Assembly (NCBI GenBank): GCA_002211745.1
Contig: CP022114.1
Span: 4,124,645 to 4,188,644 of the forward strand
DNA: 64,000 nt
Source of the DNA: Kluyvera genomosp. 3
Lineage (GTDB): Bacteria; Pseudomonadota; Gammaproteobacteria; Enterobacterales; Enterobacteriaceae
Reading direction: 5' to 3'
Part shown: one piece after another, positions 20,414-33,026 of the stretch
How the letters are laid out: every line of letters begins with the position of its first letter
How positions within the stretch are numbered: the stretch's first letter is position 1
The notes under the pieces: generated by a model
Told to the model about the DNA's origin: nothing
Databases searched by the model: none
Seen by the model: only the letters and a program-made list of their open reading frames with translations
Translations under genes and position numbers: made by a program

Positions 20414-21082
20414 ATGTCTGAAGTCATGGTTTCAGAAGGAATTATCGAGTCCTACTGGCTACTACAAGATTACTGGACACGGGTTCGCTTTGCTTATCAA
20501 ACCCAAAATGGTGGCTGGAGCGATATAGATGTTGTCGCCTATAACCCTGAAACTAAACATTTGGTGATTGCGGAATCAAAGGTCAGAGGGCCGAAAAAAG
20601 CCATCTATGCCTACACTGAAACGACGCAGGAGAAATATGGCTCACTGCTTGACTATGATGGTAATAACTATTTCTCCTTCCTCGCAAATCTGCCGATTAT
20701 TTGTGCAGATGGCGTCCTCTTCAAAAACTTTTCCCGGATGGTCGACAGGCTGACCGTACAGTTGGTCTCTAATTACGTTATCGATCAAGACATAAGTGCA
20801 AAAGCCAAAGCGACGGTGCTTAAACGTGTCAAAGGTATACTGCCAAAAATGCAGTGTGAAATAGACATCATGCTCGATTCCACCATGGCTATCATGGTGC
20901 AGGTTATTGAGCTGGAGAATGAAATGACCAAAGGACGCCGCTATGGCAATGCGATGCTGGATATCGCTCGCGAAATTAACCGCTATGCCCACCCCGATAT
21001 CAAATATGCGGGTCGCGGCGGCAAAGAGGAGCTTAAAGCCCAGATGATCTCGCCGCTAATTGATGCATTGACACGGAACTAA
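20414..21082 (+). CDS. Orphan protein with PD-(D/E)XK nuclease-like motif
   Basis: A 222-residue protein that I do not recognise as a named family. Residues 33-58 read as a PD-(D/E)XK core: GGWSDIDVVAYN (Asp39), then VIAESKV (Glu54-x-Lys56), preceded by a helix with Glu11 in GIIESYW. This is the Mrr/resolvase-type arrangement. The rest is helical, with no HTH or membrane segment. TGAGGA precedes ATG 20414 and a TATACT -10 lies near 20348. Base composition is visibly more AT-rich than the ara and polB genes on either side, and E. coli has araD next to polB, so this is an insertion. A nuclease or defence-related role is inferred, not shown. Confidence 0.6.
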   Translation: MSEVMVSEGIIESYWLLQDYWTRVRFAYQTQNGGWSDIDVVAYNPETKHLVIAESKVRGPKKAIYAYTETTQEKYGSLLDYDGNNYFSFLANLPIICADGVLFKNFSRMVDRLTVQLVSNYVIDQDISAKAKATVLKRVKGILPKMQCEIDIMLDSTMAIMVQVIELENEMTKGRRYGNAMLDIAREINRYAHPDIKYAGRGGKEELKAQMISPLIDALTRN

Positions 21083-21108
21083 ACGGTGCACAACACCGAT
21101 ATCAAGTA

Positions 21109-21124
21109 CTGTATATAACATCAG
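21109..21124 (+). promoter_or_regulatory. LexA (SOS) box of polB
   Basis: CTGTATATAACATCAG has the exact CTG-N10-CAG form with an AT-rich centre. It lies 55 bases before the polB GTG start, next to a TATACT -10. polB (dinA) is a classical LexA-controlled gene. Confidence 0.9.
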
Positions 21125-21179
21125 ATATTTGCTGTAAATATGCTATACTCTGGCCGGATTGATTCACTGAGAACACACC

Positions 21180-23532
21180 GTGACGCAGCCACAAGCCGGT
21201 TTCTTACTCACCCGTCACTGGCGGGACACCCGCAAGGTACAGAGCTAACGTTCTGGCTGGCGACCGACGACGGCCCGCTACAGGTCACCCTGCCGCCGCA
21301 GGAGTCCGTCGCATTTATCCCGGAATCTCAGCGTACGCAGGTTGAACGCCTGCTGCACGGCGAAAACGGCGTGCGGGCAGCCCCGCTGGCCCTCAAAGAT
21401 TTCCACCGTCAGCCGGTTTTCGGCCTCTACTGTCGCGCCCATCGCCAGCTTATACGGCTGGAAAAAGTGCTGCGCGAAAATGGCATCACCGTCTATGAAG
21501 CCGATATCCGCCCACCGGAGCGCTATCTGATGGAGCGCTTTATCACCGCACCCGTGTGGGTTGAAGGCGAAAAATCGGCAACCGGGCTGCGTAACGCACG
21601 CATGAAGCCGCACCCCGAGTACCGCCCGCCGCTGAAATGGGTATCGCTGGATATCGAAACCAGCCGCCATGGCGAACTGTACTGCATCGGGCTGGAAGGC
21701 TGCGGGCAACGCACCGTCTACATGCTCGGCAGCCCACCCGCGCCGCCGCAGGTCGATTTTCATCTCGAATATGTCGCCAGCCGCCCGCTGCTGTTGGAAA
21801 AACTCAACGCCTGGTTTGCCGAACATGACCCGGACGTGCTGATTGGCTGGAACGTCGTGCAGTTCGACCTGCGCGTACTGCAAAAAAGCGCCGAACGCTA
21901 CAAAGTGCCGCTATTGCTCGGGCGCGGCGGCAGCGAACTGGAGTGGCGTGAACACGGCTTTAAGAACGGCGTATTCTTCGCTCAGGCCGCCGGGCGGCTG
22001 ATTATCGACGGCATCGAGGCGCTGAAATCCGCCTTCTGGAACTTCACCTCGTTTTCGCTGGAGAACGTCGCCCGCGAGCTGCTGGGCGAAGGCAAGGCAA
22101 TAGATAATCCGTGGGATCGAATGGACGAAATTGACCGCCGTTTCGCCGAAGATAAGCCCGCACTGGCGACCTATAACCTCAAAGACTGCGAGCTGGTGAC
22201 GCGCATCTTCCACCAAACCGAGATCATGCCTTTTTTACTGGAGCGCGCCACGGTCAACGGCCTGGCGGTCGATCGGCACGGCGGTTCGGTCGCGGCTTTC
22301 AGCCACCTCTATTTTCCGCGGATGCATCGCCTCGGCTACGTCGCGCCGAATCTCGGCGAAGTGCCGCCGCAGGCCAGCCCCGGCGGTTATGTCATGGACT
22401 CCCGCCCCGGCTTGTACGACTCGGTACTGGTCCTCGACTACAAAAGCCTGTACCCGTCGATCATCCGTTCTTTCCTGATCGATCCGGTAGGGCTGATTGA
22501 AGGGATGGCGCACCCCGATGCGGCGCACAGTACCGAAGGTTTTCTGGATGCCTGGTTTTCGCGTGACAAACACTGTCTGCCAGGGATCGTCAGCCAGATC
22601 TGGCACGCCCGTGATGAAGCCAAACAGCAGAAAAATAAGCCGCTTTCTCAGGCGCTAAAGATCATCATGAACGCCTTCTATGGCGTGCTGGGCACCAGCG
22701 CTTGCCGCTTTTTCGATCCGCGCCTGGCGTCATCTATCACCATGCGCGGCCACGCGATCATGCGCCAGACCAGGGCGCTGATTGAGTCTCAGGGCTATGA
22801 CGTGATTTACGGCGATACTGACTCCACCTTCGTCTGGCTCAAACGCGCACATGGCGAAGAAGAGGCTGCAACCATTGGCCGCGCGCTGGTCGGCTTCGTG
22901 AACCAATGGTGGGCCGACGAGCTGCAAAAAAGCGGGCTGACCAGCGCGCTGGAACTGGAGTTTGAAACCCACTTTTGCCGTTTCCTGATGCCGACCATTC
23001 GCGGTGCCGATACCGGCAGCAAGAAACGCTATGCCGGGATGATTCAGGACGGCGACAAGCAGCGGATGATGTATAAGGGACTGGAGACCGTGCGCACCGA
23101 CTGGACACCGCTGGCGCAGCAGTTCCAGCAGGCGCTGTATCTGCGCATCTTCCGCAACGAACCGTACCGGGATTTTATCCTCGAAACCATTGATAAGCTG
23201 ATGAACGGCGAGCTGGATGAACAGTTAGTCTACCGCAAGCAGCTGCGGCGTCCGCTTGCAGACTATCAGCGTAACGTGCCGCCGCATGTCCGCGCCGCGC
23301 GCCTTGCTGATGAACAGAACGTGCGGTTAGGACGTCCGCAGCAGTACCAGCAGCGCGGTAGCATCCGCTACGTCTGGACCACCAACGGCCCGGAGCCACT
23401 GGACTACCAGCAGTCGCCGCTCGACTACGACCACTATCTCACCAAACAATTAGCCCCCGTCGCCGAAGGAATTCTCCCCTTTGTTGACGACGATTTTGCT
23501 ACAATAGTGACGGGCAACTGGGGTTGTTTTGA
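21180..23532 (+). CDS. polB: DNA polymerase II (SOS)
   Basis: B-family polymerase for replication restart and bypass after damage. The exonuclease domain has Exo I SLDIETS and Exo [11 protein letters not shown]; the polymerase domain has motif [11 protein letters not shown], motif [16 protein letters not shown] and motif [12 protein letters not shown]. The true start is GTG 21180 ([20 protein letters not shown]), found after adding one C near 21233; an upstream in-frame ATG at 21140 is spurious because it reads through the promoter. A second G is missing near 23518, and with it the end becomes TGQLGLF at 23532, as in E. coli, in place of the literal stop at 23539. Confidence 0.95.
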
Positions 23533-23662
23533 CAGGTGACTAACGTCCCGCCATCCAGTACCATAGCGCCCTTTCCATTCCTGGACCAAATTCACTCGCC
23601 GCCTCCTTTCAGGTGGTGGCTGAATATTGCCTGCAATTTATTAAAGATAGAGCCGAACATAT

Positions 23663-26567
23663 ATGCCTTTTACACTTGGTCAACGCTGGATCAGCGATAC
23701 AGAAAGCGAACTGGGACTTGGTACTGTTGTTGCAATGGATGCACGCACCGTCACCCTGCTCTTTCCGGCAACCGGAGAGAACCGTCTGTACGCCCGTAGT
23801 GACTCCCCCGTGACCCGCGTAATGTTCAACCCCGGCGACACGATCACAAGCCATGAAGGCTGGCAGTTGCTCGTTGATGAAGTTAAAGAAGAAAATGGCC
23901 TGCTGGCATATATCGGCACCCGCCTGGATACCGAAGAAACCAACGTGATGCTGCGCGAAGTGCTGCTCGACAGCAAACTGGTGTTCAGCAAGCCGCAAGA
24001 CCGTCTCTTTGCCGGGCAAATTGACCGTATGGACCGATTTGCGCTGCGCTACCGCGCGCGTAAATACCAGAGCGAGCAATACCGCATGCCGTGGAGCGGC
24101 CTGCGCGGCCAGCGCACCAGCCTGATCCCCATCAGCTCAACATCGCCCATGACGTGGGCCGTCGTCATGCGCCGCGCGTCCTGCTGGCAGACGAAGTGGG
24201 CTTAGGGAAAACCATTGAAGCCGGGATGATCCTGCACCAGCAGTTGCTCTCCGGCGCCGCTCAGCGCGTGCTGATTATTGTTCCGGAAACCTTGCAACAT
24301 CAGTGGCTGGTCGAAATGCTGCGCCGCTTCAACCTCCGCTTCGCGCTGTTCGACGACGAGCGCTATGCCGAAGCCCAGCACGATGCCTACAACCCGTTTG
24401 AAACCGAACAACTGGTGATCTGCTCGCTGGACTTCGTGCGCCGCAACAAGCAGCGCCTGGAGCATCTGTGCGATGCCGAGTGGGATCTGATGGTCGTCGA
24501 CGAAGCGCACCACCTGGTGTGGAGCGAAGACGCGCCAAGTCGCGAATATCTGGCCATTGAAGAGTTGGCCGAGCGTGTACCGGGGTCCTGCTGCTGACCG
24601 CAACGCCGGAACAACTCGGAATGGAAAGCCACTTTGCCCGTCTGCGCCTGCTGGACCCGAACCGCTTCCACGATTTTGAGCAGTTTGTCGAAGAACAGAA
24701 AAACTACCGTCCAGTGGCCGACGCCGTGGCGCTGCTGCTGGCGGGGAATAAGCTCAGCAACGACGAGCTGAACATGCTCGGCGAGCTGATTGGCGAGCAG
24801 GATATCGAAGCGCTGCTACAAACCGCCAACAGCGATCGCGAAGGCTCCGAGGCTGCGCGCCAGGAACTGATCAGCATGCTGATGGACCGCCACGGCACCA
24901 GCCGCGTGCTGTTCCGTAACACCCGTAACGGCGTGAAAGGCTTCCCGAAACGCGAGCTGCACACCATCAAACTGCCGCTGCCGGCGCAGTACCAGACGGC
25001 AATTAAGGTTTCCGGCATTATGGGCGCCCGCAAAAGCGCCGAAGAGCGCGCGCGCGACATGCTCTACCCGGAACAGATTTATCAGGAGTTTGAAGGCGAT
25101 ACCGGCACCTGGTGGAACTTCGACCCGCGCGTTGAGTGGCTGATGGGCTACCTGACCAGCCATCGCTCCCAGAAGGTTTTGGTTATCTGCGCCAAAGCGG
25201 CCACCGCGCTGCAGCTGGAGCAGGTGCTGCGCGAGCGTGAAGGCATCCGCGCCGCCGTGTTCCACGAAGGTATGTCGATTATCGAACGCGACCGCGCCGC
25301 CGCCTGGTTTGGCGAAGAAGACAGCGGCGCGCAGGTGCTGCTGTGCTCGGAAATCGGCTCCGAAGGCCGTAACTTCCAGTTCGCCAGCAACCTGGTGATG
25401 TTCGACCTGCCGTTCAACCCGGACCTGCTGGAGCAGCGTATTGGCCGTCTGGACCGTATCGGCCAGGCGCACGATATTCAGATCCACGTACCTTATTTAG
25501 AGAAAACCGCGCAGTCCGTGCTGGTGCGCTGGTACCACGAAGGTCTGGACGCCTTTGAACATACCTGCCCGACCGGTCGTACTATCTATGACAGCGTGCA
25601 CGACCAGCTGATCACCTATCTGGCCGCGCCAGAAACCACCGAAGGCTTCGACGAGCTGATTAAATCCAGCCGCGAGCAGCACGACGCGCTGAAGGCGCAG
25701 CTCGAACAGGGCCGCGACCGTCTGCTGGAGATCCATTCCAACGGCGGCGAAAAAGCACAGAAACTGGCGGAAAGTATTGAAGAGCAGGACGATGATACCA
25801 ACCTGATCGCCTTCGCGATGAACCTGTTCGATATCGTCGGCATCAATCAGGATGACCGCGGTGAGAACCTGATCGTCCTGACGCCGTCCGACCACATGCT
25901 GGTGCCGGACTTCCCGGGCCTGCCGGAAGACGGCTGCACGGTCACTTTCGAACGAGATATCGCCCTGTCGCGTGAAGACGCGCAGTTCCTGACCTGGGAA
26001 CACCCGCTGATTCACAACGGGCTGGATTTGATCCTCTCCGGCGACACCGGCAGCAGTACCCTTTCGCTGCTGAAAAACAAAGCGCTGCCGGTCGGCACGC
26101 TGCTGCTGGAGCTGATCTACGTGGTGGAGGCTCAGGCGCCGAAGCAGCTGCAGCTCAACCGCTTCCTGCCGCCGACGCCGGTGCGTATGCTGCTCGACAA
26201 AAATGGCACCAACCTCGCCGCGCAGGTCGAGTTTGAAACCTTCAACCGTCAGCTCAGCGCGGTGAATCGCCATACCGGCAGCAAGCTGGTGAACGCGGTG
26301 CAGCAGGATGTGCACACGATCCTGCAAAAAGGCGAAGCGCAGATTGAGAAAGCCGCGCAGGCGCTGATTGCCGCCGCGCGTGAAGAGGCGGACGAGAAAC
26401 TCAGCGCCGAGCTGTCGCGTCTGGAAGCCCTGAAGGCGGTGAACCCAAACATCCGCGACGATGAGCTTTCGGCAATTGAAAGCAACCGTCAGCAGGTGAT
26501 GGAAAGCCTGTCCCAGGCAGGATGGCGTCTGGACGCGCTGCGTCTGATCGTCGTCACTCACCAGTAA
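23663..26567 (+). CDS. rapA: RNA polymerase recycling ATPase RapA (HepA)
   Basis: Swi2/Snf2 ATPase bound to RNA polymerase that helps release stalled enzyme after transcription. It has tandem Tudor-like N-terminal domains, motif [22 protein letters not shown] box VVDEAHH, motif [14 protein letters not shown], and helicase C-terminal motifs ([22 protein letters not shown]). Repaired length is 968 residues. The frame is broken near 24132 (CCCCC read as CCCC, giving [14 protein letters not shown]) and near 24586 (GGGGG read as GGGG, giving [13 protein letters not shown]). It starts at ATG 23663, matching [20 protein letters not shown] of E. coli. Confidence 0.95.
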
Positions 26568-26578
26568 CCGGAGCCGTT

Positions 26579-27237
26579 ATGGGAATGGAAAACTACCATC
26601 CGCCGCAGGACCCGTGGCTGGTTATTCTCTATCAGGATGAGCACATTATGGTGGTCAACAAGCCGAGCGGCTTGTTGTCCGTCCCGGGCCGTCTTGAGGA
26701 GCATAAAGACAGCATCATGACCCGCGTACAGCGCGATTATCCCCAGGCGGAGTCCGTACACCGTCTGGATATGGCGACCAGCGGTGTGATCGTAGTGGCC
26801 CTGACCAAAGCCGCGGAACGGGAGCTGAAACGCCAGTTCCGCGAGCGCGAGCCGAAAAAGCAGTACGTGGCGCGCGTGTGGGGCATCCGCAACCGCAGGA
26901 AGGTCTGGTGGATTTACCGCTGATTTGCGACTGGCCGAACCGGCCAAAGCAGAAAGTGTGCTATGAAACCGGCAAGGCGGCGCAAACGGAATATGAAGTG
27001 CTGGAGTATGCGGCGGATAACACCGCGCGGGTGAAGCTCAAACCGATTACCGGGCGCTCTCACCAGTTGCGTGTGCACATGCTGGCGCTGGGCCACCCGA
27101 TTCTCGGCGATCGCTTCTACGCCCACGACGAGGCGCTGGCGATGGCGCCGCGGTTGCAGCTGCACGCCGAGACGTTAACCATTACGCATCCAAAGTTTGG
27201 CAATAGCATGACGTTTAAGGCGCCAGTCGATTTTTAA
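26579..27237 (+). CDS. rluA: Dual-specificity pseudouridine synthase RluA
   Basis: Forms pseudouridine at 23S rRNA position 746 and tRNA position 32. The catalytic Asp sits in VHRLDMATSGVIV; other family blocks are NKPSGLLSVPG and KPITGRSHQLRVHM. Length is 219 residues after adding one G near 26884 (GGGG read as GGG; restored RVWGHPQPQEGLVDLPLICD). ATG 26579 lies 11 bases after the rapA stop, so the two are probably transcribed together. Confidence 0.95.
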
Positions 27238-27290
27238 CTGGTGTGCATCGCCGGGGCACCGCGCTTGCCCGGCCTACATTTGAGCACCTT

Positions 27291-27325
27291 TGTAGGCCGG
27301 ATAAGGCGGTAGCCGCCATCCGGCA
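27291..27325. repeat. REP element
   Basis: A single REP-type palindrome (GTAGGCCGGATAAGGC ... GCCGCCATCCGGC) between the convergent genes rluA and djlA. A degraded partner, GCCGGGGCACCGCGCTTGCC, lies at 27250-27279. Confidence 0.85.
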
Positions 27326-27332
27326 ATTCATC

Positions 27333-28155
27333 TTACTTAAAACCTTTCTGCTCTTTAATCAGCTCGTACGCCTTCTGAATTTCCTGCGCCTTCTGCTTGG
27401 CCATCTCCATCATCTCCGGCGGCAGCCCTTTCGCCACCAGCTTATCCGGGTGATGTTCGCTCATCAGCTTACGATAGGCGCGCTTGATGGTCGTGGCATC
27501 GTCGCTCGGCTTCACGCCCAGCACGTTGCAGGCATCTTCCAGCGTCGGCCCACGCTGCACCTGCTGCCAGCCACCGCCTTGCCCCCCTGAGACTGCTGAT
27601 GATACCCGCCGCCAAACTGCGCGCCGCCCTGCATCATGCGCAGGAACTGGTCAAACTGCTCGCGGGAAATCCCCAGTTCTTCGGCGATGACATACAGCAC
27701 GTCGCGCTCGTTCGGGTGCAGTGAACCGTCGGCAAACGCAGCCTGGATCTGAATTTCAAGAAACATCCGAATCAGATCGAAACGCCCGAAGCACACGCTA
27801 CGAAATTGACGCATCTTTTCGCGCAGCGGGTAATTATCCGACTTACCGACGCGAAACGCCTGCTGTGCCGCCGTGCGCGACTCACCGTGCAGATTCATAC
27901 GGTCCATAAACAAACTGGCAATATGGATATCCGCTTCCGTTACGCGCCCTTTCGATTTGGTCAGGTGGCCCATCACTTCAAACGTGGTCGCAAAAAACAG
28001 CGACTGACGCTGCTGTTGGTTAGCAAACCAGTTCACGCGACGGCTGCGCGCCTTATCAAACATGTGGCCCACAAGCAGCCGAGGACCACGCCCCAGAACC
28101 CGCCACCCATCATCAGGGCAACCGCCACACCAATCACTTTTCCCCAATACTGCAT
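27333..28155 (-). CDS. djlA: Membrane-anchored DnaJ-like co-chaperone DjlA
   Basis: Type III inner-membrane J-domain protein that stimulates DnaK and is linked to the Rcs capsule pathway. One N-terminal membrane helix ([20 protein letters not shown]), a central TerB-like helical domain, a glycine/glutamine linker ([16 protein letters not shown]), and a C-terminal J domain with the HPD motif ([17 protein letters not shown]). Two single-base losses, near 28077 (GGG run after VVL) and 27586 (in the glycine linker), split it. Repaired length is about 274 residues. Confidence 0.93.
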
Positions 28156-28338
28156 ATACTCCCCAAATCGTCATGCCAGCGGCTAAAATATGCATTATCA
28201 TACCTGTCATTCAATGCCATGCATAACACCTCTGGCGAGAACGGGCAGGATAAAACTAGCGTGACAACGATGAGTACGTTAGTCTCTGACCGTTTGCATG
28301 CCGCAATGCTATAGATGACGGAACAACAAATACAACGT

Positions 28339-30699
28339 ATGAAAAAACGTATTCCCACTCTCCTCGCGACCATGATCGCCAGCGCCTTGTACAGCCAGCA
28401 GGGAATGGCAGCCGATCTCGCCTCTCAATGTATGCTTGGCGTACCGAGCTACGATCGTCCACTGGTGAGCGGTCCGACAAACGAGCAGCCAGTCACCATT
28501 ACGGCCGACCACGCCGATGGCAACTACCCGGATAATGCCTCATTTAAAGGCAACGTCGATATTAATCAGGGTAATAGCCGCCTGCAGGCTGATGAAGTTC
28601 AGCTGCACCAAAAGCAGGCTGAGGGTATGGCTACGCCGGTGCGCACCGTTGATGCGCTCGGCAACGTCCACTATGACGATAATCAGGTGATTCTGAAAGG
28701 GCCAAAGGCCTGGTCAAACCTGAATACCAAAGATACTAACGTCTGGAAAGGCGACTACCAGATGGTTGGCCGTCAGGGTCGCGGTACCGCCGACGTCATG
28801 AAACAGCGCGGCGAAAACCGCTATACCATTCTGGAAAACGGCACCTTTACCTCCTGTCTGCCGGGTTCTAACACCTGGAGCGTGGTGGGCAGTGAAGTCA
28901 TCCACGACCGCGAAGAGCAGGTCGCCGAGATCTGGAACGCCCGCTTCAAAATTGGCCCCGTGCCGGTGTTCTATAGCCCGTACCTGCAGTTGCCGGTTGG
29001 TGACAAACGCCGTTCAGGCTTCCTGATCCCTAACGCCAAGTACGGCAGTTCCAACGGCTTCGAATTCATGCTGCCGTACTACTGGAACATCGCGCCAAAC
29101 ATGGATGCGACGATCACGCCGCACTACATGGATAAGCGCGGCGGCGTCATGTGGGAGAACGAATTCCGCTATCTGACCCAGGCCGGACAAGGCCTTTTCG
29201 AGCTGGACTATCTGCCTTCAGACAGCGTCTATTCTAACGATCACCCGAACGACGATAACAGCCGCCGTTGGCTGTTCTACTGGCGTCACGGTGGCGTAAT
29301 GGACCAGGTGTGGCGCTTCAACGTCGACTACACCAAAGTCAGCGATCCGGACTACTTCAACGACTTTGACTCGAAGTACGGTTCCAGTACCGACGGCTAT
29401 GCCACGCAGAAACTCAGCGTAGGCTATGCGGATCAAAACTTCGACGCTACCGTGTCGACCAAACAGTTCCAGGTCTTTGACCGCCGTAACAGCAACTCCT
29501 ACTCTGCTGAACCACAGCTGGATGTTAACTTCTACCAGAACGACGTAGGCCCGTTTGATACCCATGTCTACGCCCAGGCGGTGAAGTTCGTGAACACCAA
29601 CGGTAGCCTGCCAGAAGCGACGCGTGTTCACCTTGAGCCAACCATCAGTCTGCCGCTGGGCAACCGTTGGGGTAGCCTGAACACCGAAGCCAAGCTGCTG
29701 GCAACGCACTATAACCAGACCAACATCGACAACTACAACAGCGACACCAGCCATAATCCGCTGGCAAGCTCCGTCAGCCGCACCATGCCGCAGCTGAAAG
29801 TCGATGGTAAGATGGTGTTCGAGCGCGATATGGTGCTCAGCCCAGGCTACACTCAAACGCTGGAGCCGCGCGTACAGTATCTGTACGTACCGTACCGCGA
29901 TCAGAGCAAGATCAACAACTACGACTCCACGCTGCTGCAGTCCGACTACTCAGGCCTGTTCCGCGATCGTACCTACAGTGGCCTCGACCGCATTGCCTCC
30001 GCAAACCAGATCACGACCGGCGTCACATCACGTGTTTATGATGACGCCGCCGTTGAACGTTTTAACGTTTCTGTTGGTCAAATCTACTATTTCACCGAGT
30101 CTCGCACCGGTGATGACAACATTAACTGGGAAAAAGACAACAAAACGGGTTCACTGGTATGGGCAGGCGATACCTATTGGCGCATCAGCGACAAATGGGG
30201 CCTGCGCGGCGGCATTCAGTACGATACGCGTCTGAACAACATCGCCACCAGCAGTTCGGCAATCGAGTACCGTCAGGACGAAGAGCGTTTGGTACAGTTG
30301 ACCTATCGCTACGCCAGCCCGGAATACATCCAGGCAACGCTGCCGAGCTACTCCACCGCCGAGCAGTACCGTAACGGTATCTCGCAGGTGGGTGCAACGG
30401 CCAGCTGGCCGATCGTCGATCGCTGGTCCGTCGTCGGTGCCTACTACTTTGACACCAACACTCACAGCCCCGCCGATCAGATGCTGGGCGTGCAGTACAA
30501 CTCCTGCTGTTACGCGATTCGCGTCGGCTACGAGCGCAAGCTCAACGGTTGGGATTACAACGGTTCAACCGGCGGGCAGTCGAAATATGACAACTCCATC
30601 GGCTTCAACATTGAGCTGCGTGGTCTGAGCTCTAACTACGGTCTGGGTACCCAGCAGATGCTGCGTTCCAACATCATGCCGTACCAGAGTTCGCTGTAA
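28339..30699 (+). CDS. lptD: LPS-assembly outer-membrane protein LptD (Imp)
   Basis: Beta-barrel of the LptDE translocon that inserts lipopolysaccharide in the outer leaflet; essential. It has a signal peptide [20 protein letters not shown] ending before ADLASQC, a jellyroll (OstA-like) domain at about 60-190, and a barrel thereafter. All four disulphide Cys are present: C31 in ASQCML, one in FTSCLPGS, and the CC pair in [12 protein letters not shown] 28339 is chosen over an upstream in-frame ATG (28315) because it starts the signal peptide. The product is 786 residues, intact. surA follows after 53 bases. Confidence 0.96.
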   Translation: MKKRIPTLLATMIASALYSQQGMAADLASQCMLGVPSYDRPLVSGPTNEQPVTITADHADGNYPDNASFKGNVDINQGNSRLQADEVQLHQKQAEGMATPVRTVDALGNVHYDDNQVILKGPKAWSNLNTKDTNVWKGDYQMVGRQGRGTADVMKQRGENRYTILENGTFTSCLPGSNTWSVVGSEVIHDREEQVAEIWNARFKIGPVPVFYSPYLQLPVGDKRRSGFLIPNAKYGSSNGFEFMLPYYWNIAPNMDATITPHYMDKRGGVMWENEFRYLTQAGQGLFELDYLPSDSVYSNDHPNDDNSRRWLFYWRHGGVMDQVWRFNVDYTKVSDPDYFNDFDSKYGSSTDGYATQKLSVGYADQNFDATVSTKQFQVFDRRNSNSYSAEPQLDVNFYQNDVGPFDTHVYAQAVKFVNTNGSLPEATRVHLEPTISLPLGNRWGSLNTEAKLLATHYNQTNIDNYNSDTSHNPLASSVSRTMPQLKVDGKMVFERDMVLSPGYTQTLEPRVQYLYVPYRDQSKINNYDSTLLQSDYSGLFRDRTYSGLDRIASANQITTGVTSRVYDDAAVERFNVSVGQIYYFTESRTGDDNINWEKDNKTGSLVWAGDTYWRISDKWGLRGGIQYDTRLNNIATSSSAIEYRQDEERLVQLTYRYASPEYIQATLPSYSTAEQYRNGISQVGATASWPIVDRWSVVGAYYFDTNTHSPADQMLGVQYNSCCYAIRVGYERKLNGWDYNGSTGGQSKYDNSIGFNIELRGLSSNYGLGTQQMLRSNIMPYQSSL

Positions 30700-30752
30700 A
30701 GTAACTGGTTAGACACATCATCCGCACTGCGGTTAATTGAAATGGAAAAAGT

Positions 30753-32037
30753 ATGAAGAACTGGAAAACGCTGCTTCTCGGTATCGCCTTAGTTGCGAAT
30801 ACCAGCTTCGCTGCCCCACAGGTTGTCGATAAAGTAGCAGCCGTCGTAAATAATGGCGTTGTCCTCGAGAGCGACGTCGATGGCCTGATGCAATCCGTTA
30901 AGATGAACGCTGGCCAGGCTGGCCAGCAGCTGCCGGATGATGCGACACTTCGTCACCAGATTCTGGAGCGTCTGATCATGGATCAGATTATCCTGCAGAT
31001 GGGGCAGAAAATGGGCGTCAAAGTCTCCGATGAGCAGCTCGACGCGGCCATTGCCAACATCGCCAAGCAGAACAATATGACGATGGATCAGATGCGTAGC
31101 CGTCTGGCGTACGACGGGATGAACTACAACACCTATCGCAACCAGATCCGCAAAGAGATGCTGATTTCTGAAGTGCGCAACAACGAAGTGCGTCGCCGCA
31201 TTACCGTTCTGCCGCAGGAAGTGGACGCGCTGGCAAACCAGATTGGTAACCAGAACGACGCCAGCACCGAGCTGAACCTCAGCCACATCCTGGTACCGCT
31301 GCCGGAAAACCCAACCTCCGATCAGGTGAACGAAGCACAGAGCCAGGCCGAATCTATCGTTGAGCAGGCGCGTAACGGCGCAGACTTCGGCAAGCTCGCT
31401 ATCACCTACTCCGCGGACCAACAGGCACTGAAAGGCGGCCAGATGGGCTGGGTCGTATTCAGGAACTGCCAGCCATCTTCGCTCAGGCACTGAGCACCGC
31501 GAAGAAAGGCGATATCGTCGGTCCAATCCGTTCCGGCGTGGGTTTCCACATTCTGAAAATCAACGACATGCGTGGCCAGTCTCAGAGCATCTCTGTGACC
31601 GAAACCCACGCTCGCCACATTCTGCTTAAGCCATCTCCGGTGATGACCGACGACCAGGCTCGCGCGAAGCTGGAACAGGTTGCCGCGGATATCCGCAGCG
31701 GCAAAACCACCTTTGAGAAAGCGGCTCGTGAGCTGTCTCAGGATCCAGGCTCGGCTAACCAGGGCGGCGATTTAGGTTGGGCCACCCGGACATCTACGAT
31801 CCGTCGTTCCGCGATGCGCTGATGAAGCTGAACAAGGGCCAGATTAGCGCCCCGATTCACTCTTCCTTCGGCTGGCACCTGATTCAGCTGCTGGACACCC
31901 GCAACGTTGACCGCACCGATGCGGCACAGAAAGATCGTGCCTATCGTATGCTGATGAACCGTAAGTTCTCTGAAGAAGCGGCTACCTGGATGCAGGAACA
32001 GCGCGCCAGCGCTTACGTTAAAATTCTGAGCAACTAA
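30753..32037 (+). CDS. surA: Periplasmic chaperone/PPIase SurA
   Basis: Escorts outer-membrane porins and LptD across the periplasm. Signal peptide [21 protein letters not shown]-terminal chaperone domain; two parvulin domains (LSHILVPLP... near residue 170 and [14 protein letters not shown] near 285). The frame breaks near 31449 (GGGG read as [16 protein letters not shown] restored) and 31789 (CCCC read as [17 protein letters not shown] restored). Repaired length is about 428 residues. Its stop overlaps the pdxA start by one base (TAATG). Confidence 0.95.
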
Positions 32038-33026
32038 TGACTCAACATCGTGTCGTTATCACTCCCGGCGAACCCGCCGGGATTGGTCCGGATCTCGCGA
32101 TCCAACTGGCCCAGCGCGACTGGCCGCTTGAACTGGTCGTCTGCGCTGATGCCAGCCTGCTCACCGAGCGGGCGAAACTTCTTGGTCTTCCCCTCACGCT
32201 TCTCCCCTACGTTCCCGAACAGCCCGCAAAACCGCAACGCGCCGGTACGCTAACGCTGCTGCCCGTTGCGCTGCATGCGCCGGTGACGCCGGGTGAATTA
32301 AACGTGGAGAACGGTCGCTACGTCGTCGAGACGCTGGCGCGTGCCTGTGACGGCTGTCTGAACGGTGAATTTGCCGCGCTGGTCACCGGGCCTGTGCACA
32401 AAGGCATTATTAACGACGCAGGCATCCCGTTTACCGGGCATACCGAGTTCTTTGAAGAGCGTTCGGGTACGGCGAAAGTGGTGATGATGCTGGCGACCGA
32501 AGAACTGCGCGTCGCGCTGGCGACCACGCACCTGCCGCTAAAAGCGGTCAGCGACGCCATCACGTCGGATCTGCTGCGGGAGGTTATCACCATCCTGCAC
32601 GATGATTTGCGGAATAAGTTTGGTCTCGCCGAGCCACACGTACTCGTCTGCGGCCTGAACCCCCATGCGGGCGAAGGCGGCCATATGGGTACGGAAGAGA
32701 TCGATACCATTATTCCGGTACTCGAAGAGATGCGGGCAAAAGGGATGAATCTGAGCGGGCCGCTGCCTGCCGACACCCTTTTTCAACCGAAGTATCTTGA
32801 CCATGCCGATGCCGTGCTGGCAATGTACCACGATCAGGGCCTTCCCGTGCTAAAATACCAGGGCTTTGGCCGTGGCGTGAATATTACGCTCGGTTTACCC
32901 TTTATTCGCACCTCCGTTGACCACGGCACCGCCCTTGAACTGGCAGGCCTTGGAAAAGCGGACGTCGGCAGTTTTATTACGGCGCTTAATCTCGCCATCA
33001 AAATGATTGTTAACTCTAATGAATAA
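32037..33026 (+). CDS. pdxA: 4-hydroxythreonine-4-phosphate dehydrogenase PdxA
   Basis: NAD-dependent step of vitamin B6 synthesis; a metal-dependent dimer. It starts [20 protein letters not shown]; substrate and metal residues are visible in [25 protein letters not shown] and [16 protein letters not shown]. The product is 329 residues, intact. ATG 32037 shares its first base with the surA stop, and the gene end overlaps rsmA by 7 bases: a tightly coupled operon. Confidence 0.96.
   Translation: MTQHRVVITPGEPAGIGPDLAIQLAQRDWPLELVVCADASLLTERAKLLGLPLTLLPYVPEQPAKPQRAGTLTLLPVALHAPVTPGELNVENGRYVVETLARACDGCLNGEFAALVTGPVHKGIINDAGIPFTGHTEFFEERSGTAKVVMMLATEELRVALATTHLPLKAVSDAITSDLLREVITILHDDLRNKFGLAEPHVLVCGLNPHAGEGGHMGTEEIDTIIPVLEEMRAKGMNLSGPLPADTLFQPKYLDHADAVLAMYHDQGLPVLKYQGFGRGVNITLGLPFIRTSVDHGTALELAGLGKADVGSFITALNLAIKMIVNSNE

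Noticed and set aside
20414-21082. The orphan gene as part of a prophage or a full restriction-modification system.
   Set aside because: It stands alone; no methylase, integrase, tRNA site or phage gene lies near it.
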